From the NCBI GenBank assembly GCA_017444065.1, contig JAFSXJ010000072.1, forward strand, positions 1-52,738: 52,738 nucleotides of DNA, in the 5' to 3' direction. Position 1 is the stretch's first letter. Every line of letters starts with the position of its first letter. Below the pieces are notes generated by a model. It was not told where the DNA came from. It did not search any database and was given only the letters and a program-made list of their open reading frames with translations. This stretch comes from Paludibacteraceae bacterium (GTDB lineage Bacteria; Bacteroidota; Bacteroidia; Bacteroidales; Paludibacteraceae). Shown piece by piece: positions 1 through 7,827 of the stretch. The translations under genes were made by a program, and so were the position numbers.

Positions 1-282
1 GCATGCACATGAGGCGTATGGCATAACAAGCATGGTGTGAGAGGTAAGAATCAGTGCACATCCAAACCTCGATAAAACCTCGACGAAACCCCGACAAGAG
101 GTCGGCAAAGCCTCAGCAGACATGCGATTGGGAAATATACCTCATGTATGTAGGAAGATTTGCCTCGCGGAAATAGGCAAATTTGCCTCGCTAATACTAA
201 ACATAATACGAAATCAATACGAAACTAACAAAGCAGCGACGAAGTGCTGCTTGCTTAATTGAATCTTTAAATCTTAACGTTT
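1..282 (+). other. Origin-like intergenic block with phased repeats and a leader hairpin
   Basis: No gene is visible here. At 64-118 there are five consecutive 11-bp units of the AAACCTCGACG type; the last two are diverged and one reads in the opposite sense (AGAGGTCGGCA). At 169-190 TTTGCCTCG occurs twice around a GGCAAATTTGCC palindrome, and AATACGAAA occurs twice at 206-225. A perfect 7-bp hairpin, AAGCAGC/GCTGCTT (231-237/246-252), ends 30 nt before the ATG at 283. Phased 11-bp repeats directly before a winged-helix protein resemble the iteron-plus-initiator layout of small replicons. This is inference; the block could instead be an autoregulatory operator. Confidence 0.5.
64..118 (+). 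repeat. Five phased 11-bp repeats (iteron-like)
   Basis: The units are AAACCTCGATA, AAACCTCGACG, AAACCCCGACA, AGAGGTCGGCA and AAGCCTCAGCA. The 11-bp period places each copy on nearly the same helical face. Protein-binding iterons or an operator are the likely roles. Confidence 0.65.
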
Positions 283-1137
283 ATGGAGTTTACAAGAACA
301 TTGAATGGAAAATCGTATGTCCAGATACCCGATGAGGTATTGGAAAAAGAACTTGGCTCGCTCAAAGCCGTGTACATCTATGCGAAAATACTGATGCTTA
401 CATCATGGGGCGAGAGAAAAGGAAAAAAGATTACTTACAACCGCGAATCTTGGGTGACAAATCCTATTAGCGGGAAAAAAGAGATGTCAATTGACACATT
501 GTCAGATATAACTAACCGCCTCGAACAGGCAGGACTCATCCGGAAGGAGAAACAGGATGTCGGTACCCAATATAAGGCCAACAGGTACGAGATTATCCCA
601 TTCGACGGCAACTACAAGACGGTAATGTATGATTTCATCAATCATACGGAACTGTCACCCGATGCCAAAGGACTCGCTATACTGATGAGCTTGCTTAAGT
701 TCATCCCAAAATCCAATAGCGCAATTGGTAAAGCATTGGGGATAAGCGGAAAAACAGTAAAGAGATATATCGCCGAACTGGAAAAGTATGGCATCTATTG
801 CAAGGACGTACGTCAACTTAACCAGGACTGCTTCCCGTTTTGGAAACAAGTCAACGACAAAAAAATGAAATGGACAAGAGCGTTGTACGAATCGGAACTT
901 GCATGTATTGATACATTAGATAAAGAACAAGTCCCAACTATTGAACGATGCAAACAGTGGAAAATGACAGAATGGATAAGCCACCTGAACGAGTCCATGG
1001 ACGTACAGGCTTGTCTCCACATGAAGGCTATGACCAATCAGTTGGGCAGAAAAACAAAAGATATGCGATTAGCGGAAGCTCGAGCACTAATCGACAACGA
1101 AGATAAAAAACTTAGATATAAACCTTTAACCATTTAA
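283..1137 (+). CDS. Double winged-helix replication-initiator-like protein
   Basis: This 284-aa protein appears to hold two winged-helix units. The first (about residues 20-105) ends in a wing-like segment, GLIRKEKQDVGTQYKANRYEI. The second (about 120-175) holds a clear helix-turn-helix, AIGKALGISGKTVKRYIAEL. The C-terminus is basic. Tandem winged helices with iteron-like repeats upstream recall Rep_3-type plasmid initiators and phage replication-organiser proteins, but I cannot name the family from sequence alone. The small gene at 1154 follows after 16 nt, so the two are probably cotranscribed. ATG 283 is the first in-frame start and lies 30 nt after a 7-bp leader hairpin. It could be a remnant of an integrated plasmid or phage, or a transcription factor. 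Confidence 0.6.
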   Translation: MEFTRTLNGKSYVQIPDEVLEKELGSLKAVYIYAKILMLTSWGERKGKKITYNRESWVTNPISGKKEMSIDTLSDITNRLEQAGLIRKEKQDVGTQYKANRYEIIPFDGNYKTVMYDFINHTELSPDAKGLAILMSLLKFIPKSNSAIGKALGISGKTVKRYIAELEKYGIYCKDVRQLNQDCFPFWKQVNDKKMKWTRALYESELACIDTLDKEQVPTIERCKQWKMTEWISHLNESMDVQACLHMKAMTNQLGRKTKDMRLAEARALIDNEDKKLRYKPLTI

Positions 1138-1153
1138 CTATTAAAATTTTATT

Positions 1154-1534
1154 ATGGCAAGTGTAACTTATTCACCGGGCATACAATATTTGAGAGGTGC
1201 CCTAACCAAACCAAAGAAAACAGACGGTCACAAACATGGTGACTATTTAATCGCAACCCACCGCGAAGCGGCTACAACCAATCCGAACTGTACACGCCTC
1301 TATGTGCGTAAGGCAGATTCGTACGTGCGCTCGACGCCCGTCACTTCAGACGAGACTCTCGCCCGCACACGCTTCGGAGAGATATGCAAAGCAGTGGCAT
1401 TGCGCAAAAAGAACCTGAGCCTCGTAGCAACCGATGTAGCTAATTTCAACGCACAGAAAGAGGACGGATACAAGACATTACGACAATATCTGTGGCATCT
1501 GTGTGCAGATGAATATGACCAAGCGAACGGATAA
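1154..1534 (+). CDS. Small conserved Bacteroidales protein of unknown function
   Basis: This 126-aa basic protein starts M-A-S-V-T-Y and ends with Y-K-T-L-R-Q-Y-L-W. That start and end pattern is one I associate with small, multi-copy proteins of about 110-130 residues in Bacteroides and Prevotella genomes, which have no assigned function. No signal peptide, membrane segment or catalytic motif is visible. It lies 16 nt after the winged-helix gene and is followed by two hairpins ending in a T tract, so the two genes form one short unit. The context suggests a DNA-associated role in a mobile module; this is inference. Confidence 0.55.
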   Translation: MASVTYSPGIQYLRGALTKPKKTDGHKHGDYLIATHREAATTNPNCTRLYVRKADSYVRSTPVTSDETLARTRFGEICKAVALRKKNLSLVATDVANFNAQKEDGYKTLRQYLWHLCADEYDQANG

Positions 1535-1544
1535 CGCTACAACG

Positions 1545-1611
1545 GTCCACCAAAATCGGTGGACTACAGTAAAAAAATCGGCATTTATTTGCAAATGTCG
1601 ATTTTTTTTTG
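1545..1611 (+). terminator. Tandem hairpins with T tract after the initiator-like unit
   Basis: The first hairpin is a perfect 7-bp stem, GTCCACC/GGTGGAC (1545-1551/1558-1564). The second pairs AAATCGGCATTT with AAATGTCGATTT, including one G-T wobble, around ATTTGC and runs into a T9 tract at 1602-1610. This is a convincing Rho-independent terminator. Its T tract abuts the promoter of the next operon. Confidence 0.8.
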
Positions 1612-1619
1612 TATCTTTG
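1588..1619 (+). promoter_or_regulatory. Bacteroidetes-type promoter for the pnt operon
   Basis: TTTG at 1588-1591 and TATCTTTG at 1612-1619 are 20 nt apart, matching the sigma-ABfr -33/-7 consensus. The -33 box lies inside the preceding terminator, so the two signals overlap. Confidence 0.8.
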
Positions 1620-1662
1620 CAAGTTGAATCGGTTGACAATAACTAATCAATGAAAAACACAT

Positions 1663-2820
1663 CTGATAATCGGAATTCCAAAAGAGATCATGCACGGTGA
1701 GAACCGCGTTGCATGGTCACCCGAGACAGTCGGGAAGTTCGTGAAGGACGGTTTTACCGTTCTGGTTGAGAACCACGCCGGTGACGGAGCGTTGTACCAC
1801 GACGAGCAATACGCCGCCGCAGGAGCGACAATGATGGCGAAAGCAGAGGATATCTACGCTCAGGCCGAACTGATTCTCAAGGTCAAAGAACCACTGTTCA
1901 ACGAGCAGTTGCAGAAGCATGAGGTCGAGTTAATGCACAAAGGTCAGTACCTGATTACGTTCATCCACCCTGCCTCACCGGTCAATCATGAGATGGTGAA
2001 GCGTCTGACTGCGCAAGGCGTAACGGCGTTCACGCTGGACTGCATACCGCGTATCTCCCGCGCACAATCGATGGACGCTCTGACGAGCATGTCCACTTGC
2101 GCAGGATACAAAGGCATCATCATGGCTGCCGACCATCTGACATCGTTCATCCCGCAGATGTTCACCGCAGTGGGCAAGATTGAGCCTGCCAAGGTGATGG
2201 TGATTGGTGTAGGTGTTGCGGGTTTGCAAGCGCTGGCGACCGCCAAACGTCTGGGAGCCATAACATACGCTGCGGACATCCGTCCGATGGCGGCTGAGAA
2301 CGCTATGTCGCTCGGAGCAAAGATCATTGACACAGGTGTGCCAGCCGAACTGGCTGTTGGTGAAGGCGGTTACGCCAAAGCTCTGCCTGCAGATGTGCTG
2401 GCCAAAGAGCGCGAGATGCTGCGCGAAACAATCCAACAGATGGATATCGTGTTCTGCTCCGTACTCGTGCCGGGCGAACTGGCGCCGATAATCATCACAG
2501 AGGAGACGGTTAAAGGCATGAAGAAAGGCTCGGTGATTGTGGATATCGCCATCGACCAAGGAGGTAACTGTGAGATAACGCCGAAAGGCACCATCGAGGT
2601 TAAACATAATGTCACGCTTATAGGTGTGAAAAACATCCCGGGCGAACTGCCCACATCATCGACATGGATGTTCTCCAACAACATGTACAACCTCGTCAAG
2701 TACCTGGTCAAGAACGATGCCATCGAGCTGAACATGCAGGACGAGGTGATAGCCAAGAGTCTGGTCTGCACCGACGGACAGTTGCTGCATGCCGGTGCAC
2801 GCAAAGCAATGGGACTTTGA
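1663..2820 (+). CDS. pntAA: NAD(P) transhydrogenase subunit alpha, part 1 (PntAA)
   Basis: This is the soluble NAD(H)-binding domain I of proton-translocating transhydrogenase, which exchanges hydride between NADH and NADP+ at the inner membrane. The Rossmann motif VMVIGVGVAGLQALATAKRL and the family-typical C-terminal segments are visible. The first ATG in this frame (1690) would remove the conserved I-I-G-I-P-K-E-I start, which is encoded just upstream from CTG 1663. The only ATG further up (1650) is in another frame; it would join this frame if the A5 run at 1653-1657 were A4. I therefore place the start at 1663 with reservation. The pntAB and pntB genes follow, giving the split three-gene form. 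Confidence 0.93.
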   Translation: MIIGIPKEIMHGENRVAWSPETVGKFVKDGFTVLVENHAGDGALYHDEQYAAAGATMMAKAEDIYAQAELILKVKEPLFNEQLQKHEVELMHKGQYLITFIHPASPVNHEMVKRLTAQGVTAFTLDCIPRISRAQSMDALTSMSTCAGYKGIIMAADHLTSFIPQMFTAVGKIEPAKVMVIGVGVAGLQALATAKRLGAITYAADIRPMAAENAMSLGAKIIDTGVPAELAVGEGGYAKALPADVLAKEREMLRETIQQMDIVFCSVLVPGELAPIIITEETVKGMKKGSVIVDIAIDQGGNCEITPKGTIEVKHNVTLIGVKNIPGELPTSSTWMFSNNMYNLVKYLVKNDAIELNMQDEVIAKSLVCTDGQLLHAGARKAMGL

Positions 2821-2856
2821 TAATTGATAATTGAAAATTGACAATTGACATTCTTT
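2821..2856 (+). repeat. Short ATTGA-type repeats between pntAA and pntAB
   Basis: The spacer consists of four imperfect copies of an A/T-rich heptamer (TTGATAA, TTGATAA, TTGAAAA, TTGACAA). A related TTTCAATTGTCAG stretch occurs near 14128. These look like expanded simple repeats. They supply a TTG that would lengthen pntAB, but ATG 2857 is the better start. Confidence 0.6.
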
Positions 2857-3156
2857 ATGATTCATCCTTTGCTGTTAGTCGGGGTATTTGTGGTCTGCAC
2901 GGTTGCCGGCTATTTCATCATCCGCACTGTGCCGAGCCTGTTGCATACGCCGCTGATGTCCGGCATGAACGCCTTGTCGGGCGTGACGCTGGTAGGTGCG
3001 CTGACAGCAACCGGTGTGGCACTGCTGCTTGATCAGACCTTCTGGGCACAGATTTGCGGCGGCACGGCAATTGTGCTGGCCACAGTGAACGTGTTCGGTG
3101 GGTTTGGTATCACGCATAGGATGCTCCGTATGTTCAGAAAAAGTAAGAAAAAGTGA
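2857..3156 (+). CDS. pntAB: NAD(P) transhydrogenase subunit alpha, part 2 (PntAB)
   Basis: This 99-aa membrane protein supplies part of the proton-conducting domain II. It shows three hydrophobic helices and the family segment TPLMSGMNALSGV near residue 30. ATG 2857 is preferred over an upstream TTG (2845), which would read spacer repeats. The stop codon overlaps the GTG start of pntB (GTGA at 3153-3156), so the two are translationally coupled. The gene order pntAA-pntAB-pntB is that of the split bacterial enzyme. Confidence 0.93.
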   Translation: MIHPLLLVGVFVVCTVAGYFIIRTVPSLLHTPLMSGMNALSGVTLVGALTATGVALLLDQTFWAQICGGTAIVLATVNVFGGFGITHRMLRMFRKSKKK

Positions 3157-4742
3157 GCCTGCTGCAACTAATCATAAGCATCATCCTGTCATTGGCCGTA
3201 TTGGCCGGCATAGCGATGATGAGTCGGGTTCGCACCGCGGTAGCAGGAAACCTGCTGTCCGCTGCGGCTATGCTTTGTGGTGTAGTTGCAACATTATGGT
3301 TCAACGGCATCGTCACTGCGTGGACGATTTACACAGGTCTGCTGATTGGTGCGCTAATCGGCAGCCTGATGGCTTCCCGGGCGCAGATGATACAGATGCC
3401 TCAGCTTGTAGCGCTGTTCAATGGTCTGGGTGGCGGAGCGTCGGCGCTGGTAGGCGTGATGACCTACATGTGCTGGGGCATGCCTGTAGGAACAGCCTAC
3501 CCCACCTTTGTCAAAGCAGCGGCGCTGGTAGCGATAGCCGTAGGAATGATTACCCTGGTGGGCAGTCTGATTGCCGCCGGCAAGTTACACCGGCTCATCA
3601 ATCAGCGTCCGGCGGTCTATCCGAAGCACTCATTGTGGACAATGGGTCTGCTGTTCATCTCGGTAGTCCTGCTGACAGCCGGCATACTGATTGACACGCA
3701 GCCGTGGCTGATGGTCGTGCTGCTGTTGGCTGTCTCGGGCTTCGGCTACCTGTTCTCGATACGCGTAGGCGGTGCTGATATGCCCATCACCATCTCGCTG
3801 CTGAACTCGTTGTCGGGCGTAGCCGGTGCTATAGCCGGCATGGCGGTCGGGGACATCTTCCTTGTGGCGGTAGGCGGGATAGTAGGTGCCTCCGGACTGC
3901 TGCTGACGCAAATCATGTGCCGCGCGATGAACCGTAGCCTGACGGCAATCATGCTCGGCACAACGGGAAAGAAGAGCGCTGCGCTCAAAGAACAAAGACA
4001 GCAGTCAAGCATGGCTGCTCAAAGAGAAAAGACACCCGACGGACAGCCTACACAGTTTGCCCAGACGTATGATTTTGAACAACTTTTAGAACAACTCAAC
4101 GATATGGAAGTACAACAACTCTTAGACGCTATCAACGCCCTCACGCAAGAGGTATCGGCTCTGCGTGCCGAGTTGGCACAACTCAAACCTGCCGCAACAT
4201 CTGCCGCTCCTGCTGAGCAGGCGGCACCAGTTGCACCAACGCCGGCCGCTATACTCAGTCAAGCCAAGGATGTGATTATCGTTCCCGGCTACGGCATGGC
4301 ACTGGCACAAGCGCAGCATGTGGTCAAGCAATTGGCAGATAAACTGGAGCACCGCGGCACACGCGTCAGGTTCGCCATACACCCCGTAGCTGGACGTATG
4401 CCCGGGCACATGAATGTGCTTCTGGCTGAAGCCGATATTCCCTACGACCAACTCTATGAGATGGACGCTATCAACGACGACTTCAAGCAGACCGATGCCG
4501 TGGTGGTTATCGGAGCCAACGACGTACTCAACCCCGCCGCACGCAACGCCGAAGGCACCCCTATCTACGGCATGCCTGTCCTGGCAGTGGACGAAGCACG
4601 CGAAGTGATTGTGTGCAACATGGACCTCAAACCCGGTTACGCCGGTGTCGAGAACCCTCTGTACACACGCGACAAAGGCGTTTATCTCTGTCTGGGCGAC
4701 GCAAAAGACACACTGATGAATATCATCAACGATATCCGATAA
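3153..4742 (+). CDS. pntB: NAD(P) transhydrogenase subunit beta (PntB) with long coiled-coil linker
   Basis: The N-terminal 265 residues are multi-helix membrane domain II. Residues 373-529 are the NADP(H)-binding domain III, with GYGMALAQ, HPVAGRMPGHMNVLLAEA and GANDVLNPAA. The protein has 529 residues where about 460 is usual. The excess is a roughly 100-residue linker (about 272-372): a polar stretch, a predicted coiled coil (305-345, DFEQLLEQLNDMEVQQLLDA), then an Ala/Pro-rich hinge. Domain III must swing between domain I and the membrane, so a long linker could change the geometry or promote dimer contacts; that is inference. The start is GTG 3153, overlapping the pntAB stop. Confidence 0.95.
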   Translation: MSLLQLIISIILSLAVLAGIAMMSRVRTAVAGNLLSAAAMLCGVVATLWFNGIVTAWTIYTGLLIGALIGSLMASRAQMIQMPQLVALFNGLGGGASALVGVMTYMCWGMPVGTAYPTFVKAAALVAIAVGMITLVGSLIAAGKLHRLINQRPAVYPKHSLWTMGLLFISVVLLTAGILIDTQPWLMVVLLLAVSGFGYLFSIRVGGADMPITISLLNSLSGVAGAIAGMAVGDIFLVAVGGIVGASGLLLTQIMCRAMNRSLTAIMLGTTGKKSAALKEQRQQSSMAAQREKTPDGQPTQFAQTYDFEQLLEQLNDMEVQQLLDAINALTQEVSALRAELAQLKPAATSAAPAEQAAPVAPTPAAILSQAKDVIIVPGYGMALAQAQHVVKQLADKLEHRGTRVRFAIHPVAGRMPGHMNVLLAEADIPYDQLYEMDAINDDFKQTDAVVVIGANDVLNPAARNAEGTPIYGMPVLAVDEAREVIVCNMDLKPGYAGVENPLYTRDKGVYLCLGDAKDTLMNIINDIR

Positions 4743-4770
4743 GAAGCAACAAAACGTAATTCATAACACT

Positions 4771-6435
4771 ATGGACTGGTTACACAACCTCTTTTTCGGT
4801 ACGGGCATAGCGCACTCGATATTTGCGCTGACCATCGCCATCGCGCTGGGCATATACCTCGGTGAGAAGCTCAAGTTCAAGGGCATCACGCTTGGCATAA
4901 CATGGATACTGTTCTGCGCCATCGCATGCAGTCATTTCGGCATGACACTTGACCCGCTGGTCGAGTCCTTCGCCAAAGACCTGGGACTGATACTGTTCGT
5001 CTATTCGATCGGCCTGCAGGTGGGTCCGAGTTTCTTCTCCTCGTTCGGCAAGGGCGGTCTGAGGCTGAACATGCTGGCACTGGGCATCGTGCTGCTCGGT
5101 TGCATCACGGCTATTGTCATTCACTACCTCAGTGGCGTGGATATAGCCACGATGACGGGCGTGCTCTATGGTGCAGTAACGAACACTCCGGGTCTGGGTG
5201 CCGCACAGCAGACCTATCAGGATCTTGTAGGCTCCGGCAATCCCAATATCGCTTCCGGCTATGCCATGGCGTACCCCTTGGGCGTGGTGGGCATCATCCT
5301 GTCGCTGATGATGCTGCGGTGGTTCTTCCGCATCCGACTGGACAAAGAGGAAGAGCAGGTCAAGGCGGAGAAAGGCGAGGAACAGCAGATAGCGCACTTC
5401 GACATGAAACTGACGAACCCGCAGGTGGACGGTATCCGCGTGCGTGACCTGGCTGATCTGACGCATGTGACGCTCGTTGTCAGCCGCATGATCAACGCCT
5501 ATGGCGAGGAGAGCATGCCGGACGCAGACACCGTGCTGCACGTGGGCGACAAGGTGCGCTTCGTTGGTGACCTGAAGAACGAGAAGACCGCCCTACTGTT
5601 AGGCGAACTGACTGAGGTGCAATGGGAGGAGAAAGAGCAAGGCATGCACCTGGTGAACAAGCATGTGATCATCACCAAGCCCAAACTGAATGGCAAACGC
5701 ATCTGCGACCTGAAGGTGCGCGAGGCATATCAGATAACCATCACCCGCATCCGTCGTGCCGGTATCGAGCTGCTGGCTACCCCCGACCTGCGGCTGCAGA
5801 TGGGCGACCGTCTGACCATTGTGGGCGAACAGGCGGCAGTGGACAAGGTGGCATCGGTGTTCGGCAACTCCACAAAGAAGCTGGATGCACCTAACCTCGC
5901 CTCATTGTTCTTCGGCATATTGTTCGGCGTACTACTGGGCTCGCTGCCGATTGCCTTACCGGGGCTTGGACAGCCGTTCAAGTTAGGTCTGGCAGGCGGC
6001 TCGCTGATTGTGGCGATACTGATTGGTGCCTTCGGGCCGAAGTACCATATAGTAACCTACACCACGACCTCAGCTAACCTGATGATTCGCGAGATTGGCA
6101 TCGCGCTGTTCCTGGCTTCTGTAGGTTTCGGTGCAGGCAAGACGTTCATCCCCACCCTCGTCGGCGGCGGATATGTGTGGATAGGCTACGGCGTGATCAT
6201 CACCTTGCTGCCTATCCTGATTATCGGCATCGTGGCGCGCAAGTGGATGAAGCTCGACTACTTCACTCTGATGGGACTCATTGCCGGTTCGACCACTGAC
6301 CCGCCTGCTTTGGCTTACGCCACATCGCAGAGCCAGCAGAACGACAATGCGGCAGTAGCCTACTCAACCGTCTATCCGCTCACGATGTTCCTGCGCGTAC
6401 TGACAGCACAAATCATGATAATGGCGTTTATATAG
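4771..6435 (+). CDS. AspT/YidE-family transporter with two TrkA-C domains
   Basis: This 554-aa protein has the duplicated AspT-YidE-YbjL architecture: a membrane half (1-185), two cytoplasmic TrkA-C/RCK_C-like domains (about 205-375), and a second membrane half (385-554). It contains G-A-V-T-N-T-P-G-L-G-A-A-Q in the first half and G-S-T-T-D-P-P-A-L in the second, the paired re-entrant motifs of aspartate:alanine exchangers. The substrate cannot be read from sequence; dicarboxylates or amino acids are usual. It lies 28 nt after pntB on the same strand and may share its transcript. The first membrane helix follows directly after ATG 4771. Confidence 0.88.
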   Translation: MDWLHNLFFGTGIAHSIFALTIAIALGIYLGEKLKFKGITLGITWILFCAIACSHFGMTLDPLVESFAKDLGLILFVYSIGLQVGPSFFSSFGKGGLRLNMLALGIVLLGCITAIVIHYLSGVDIATMTGVLYGAVTNTPGLGAAQQTYQDLVGSGNPNIASGYAMAYPLGVVGIILSLMMLRWFFRIRLDKEEEQVKAEKGEEQQIAHFDMKLTNPQVDGIRVRDLADLTHVTLVVSRMINAYGEESMPDADTVLHVGDKVRFVGDLKNEKTALLLGELTEVQWEEKEQGMHLVNKHVIITKPKLNGKRICDLKVREAYQITITRIRRAGIELLATPDLRLQMGDRLTIVGEQAAVDKVASVFGNSTKKLDAPNLASLFFGILFGVLLGSLPIALPGLGQPFKLGLAGGSLIVAILIGAFGPKYHIVTYTTTSANLMIREIGIALFLASVGFGAGKTFIPTLVGGGYVWIGYGVIITLLPILIIGIVARKWMKLDYFTLMGLIAGSTTDPPALAYATSQSQQNDNAAVAYSTVYPLTMFLRVLTAQIMIMAFI

Positions 6436-6465
6436 CTATAGAATGGAAGTTAGAGGTTAGATAAA

Positions 6466-6500
6466 GAAATGGGGCTCTTGCGAGTCCCGTTTCTGTTATT
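6466..6500 (+). terminator. Bidirectional terminator between convergent genes
   Basis: A 12-bp stem, GAAATGGGGCTC/GAGTCCCGTTTC with two G-T wobbles (6466-6477/6482-6493), encloses a TTGC loop and is followed by TGTTATTT. It lies between the + strand transporter and the - strand CoA-transferase stop. Confidence 0.7.
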
Positions 6501-7788
6501 TCAGGCGAAGAAACCCGATACCGAAGCGCCGGACGGCTTCGCGCTCCAAATCCTCGCGCACAGACGGATGTGCAATGCTGATAAGTGCTTTCGCCCTGTC
6601 GGCTAACGGCAGATTGCGCAGATAGACAATGCCGTACTCCGTGGCGATATATTGCGCCTGAAAGCGTGTAGTGACCACTCCTGCGCCGGGCTGCAGATGG
6701 GATACAATCTTCGACTGGCCTTTGCCTGTCGTACTGGGCAGGGCAATGAAACACTTGCCGCCTTCCGACAATGCAGCACCGTACATAAAGTCATGCTGAC
6801 CGCCAACGCCTGAAATAACGGTCTCGCCAATCGAATCAGCGCAAATCTGTCCCGTCAGGTCTATCTCCACAGCGGAGTTGATAGCCATAGCCTTGGGGTT
6901 CTGACGGATGTTCTGCGGGTCATTGGTCCATGCCACATCACGTATGACGAAGTCGGGATTGCCGTCTATATGGTCGTACAGATGCCTGGAGCCTAACACC
7001 AGGCTGCCTACACTTTTGCCCGGATACAGCACTTTCTCGGAATTATCAATCACACCTTTCTCAATCAGTGGCAGTACACCGTCGGTGATGGCCTCGGTAT
7101 GCAGGCCGAGGTGCTTGTGCCCCGACAACGCATTGATGACAGCATTCGGTATGCCACCAACACCTATCTGCAAAGTCGCGCCATCGGGAATCTGCTCGGC
7201 TATGTAGCGACCAATCTTGGTCTCTACCTCATTGGGGACAGGTGTCGGCACTTCCACCAGCGGCTCATCGCCACGACACATGGCACTAATCTTCGACACA
7301 TGAATAACCGGGTCGCCAAACGTGCGGGGCATATACTTGTTCACCTGCGCTATAACGGTCTTGGCGCACTCTACGCCCGAATAGGCGATGTCAGCGGATA
7401 TGCCATAGGAGCAGTAGCCGTCTGCATCCGGCTCGGACACATTCAGGAACGCCACATCCACCGGCACTTGCCCGCTGCGGAACAGCGAGGGCACTTCGCC
7501 CAGAAAGCACGGGATAGTGTCCGCCACACCATCACGCATAGCGCGACGCAGATAGTTCGGCACGAAGATAGACAATGCACGGAACGAGTCAATGTACTCC
7601 TTCTTGGCATACGGCGCATCCTCGGGACATATACCGAACCCGACAATGATCTTCACATCGCGCAGTTCGGGCGCACGGTCGGTCAGCGCACGCAAAAGCA
7701 CATTCGGCACGGCTGTAGAGCCTTGCACAACAATCGTATCGCCGGAACGGACAAGGCTGACTGCCTCTTGGGGAGATAAGTATTGCAT
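6496..7788 (-). CDS. Acetyl-CoA hydrolase / CoA-transferase family protein
   Basis: This 430-aa protein belongs to the Cat1/4-hydroxybutyrate CoA-transferase superfamily. The likely catalytic glutamate, which forms a glutamyl-CoA thioester, is E232 in LHTEAITDGVLP. The CoA-binding glycine loop GVGGIPNAV is at 209-217 and the conserved GVGGQHDFMYGA lies further on. Proteins of this type move CoA between short-chain acids such as acetate, butyrate, propionate or succinate; the exact pair cannot be told here. Fermentative Bacteroidales use such enzymes at the end of amino-acid or sugar catabolism, which fits the aminotransferase upstream and the iorAB genes. A leader palindrome lies 14 nt before ATG 7788. 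Confidence 0.88.
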   Translation of the reverse strand: MQYLSPQEAVSLVRSGDTIVVQGSTAVPNVLLRALTDRAPELRDVKIIVGFGICPEDAPYAKKEYIDSFRALSIFVPNYLRRAMRDGVADTIPCFLGEVPSLFRSGQVPVDVAFLNVSEPDADGYCSYGISADIAYSGVECAKTVIAQVNKYMPRTFGDPVIHVSKISAMCRGDEPLVEVPTPVPNEVETKIGRYIAEQIPDGATLQIGVGGIPNAVINALSGHKHLGLHTEAITDGVLPLIEKGVIDNSEKVLYPGKSVGSLVLGSRHLYDHIDGNPDFVIRDVAWTNDPQNIRQNPKAMAINSAVEIDLTGQICADSIGETVISGVGGQHDFMYGAALSEGGKCFIALPSTTGKGQSKIVSHLQPGAGVVTTRFQAQYIATEYGIVYLRNLPLADRAKALISIAHPSVREDLEREAVRRFGIGFLRLK

Positions 7789-7802
7789 AGTATTTGGATT
7801 AT

Positions 7803-7822
7803 ATCGACCAAGTTTGGTCGAT
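7803..7822 (-). promoter_or_regulatory. Leader palindrome before the CoA-transferase gene
   Basis: ATCGACCAA (7803-7811) pairs with TTGGTCGAT (7814-7822), a nearly continuous 20-bp palindrome ending 14 nt before the start codon. It resembles palindromes at 30776, 37942 and 47302, each with a (G/C)CCAA..TTGG(C/T) core close to a start codon. It has no T tract. Confidence 0.65.
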
Positions 7823-7827
7823 GTATG

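Noticed and set aside
64..118. 11-bp units as a CRISPR-like array
   Set aside because: Units are too short and have no spacers; an iteron or operator array fits better.
7099..7779. Long + strand open frame opposite the CoA-transferase
   Set aside because: It is an antisense shadow of a clear gene, rich in His/Arg/Cys with no family resemblance. The same holds for long antisense frames at 8311-9090, 11980-13059, 32052-32936 and 50099-51310.
7803..7822. Leader palindromes as Rho-independent terminators
   Set aside because: None has a T tract on the transcribed strand and they sit within 14-24 nt of start codons, so a 5'-leader role is more likely.
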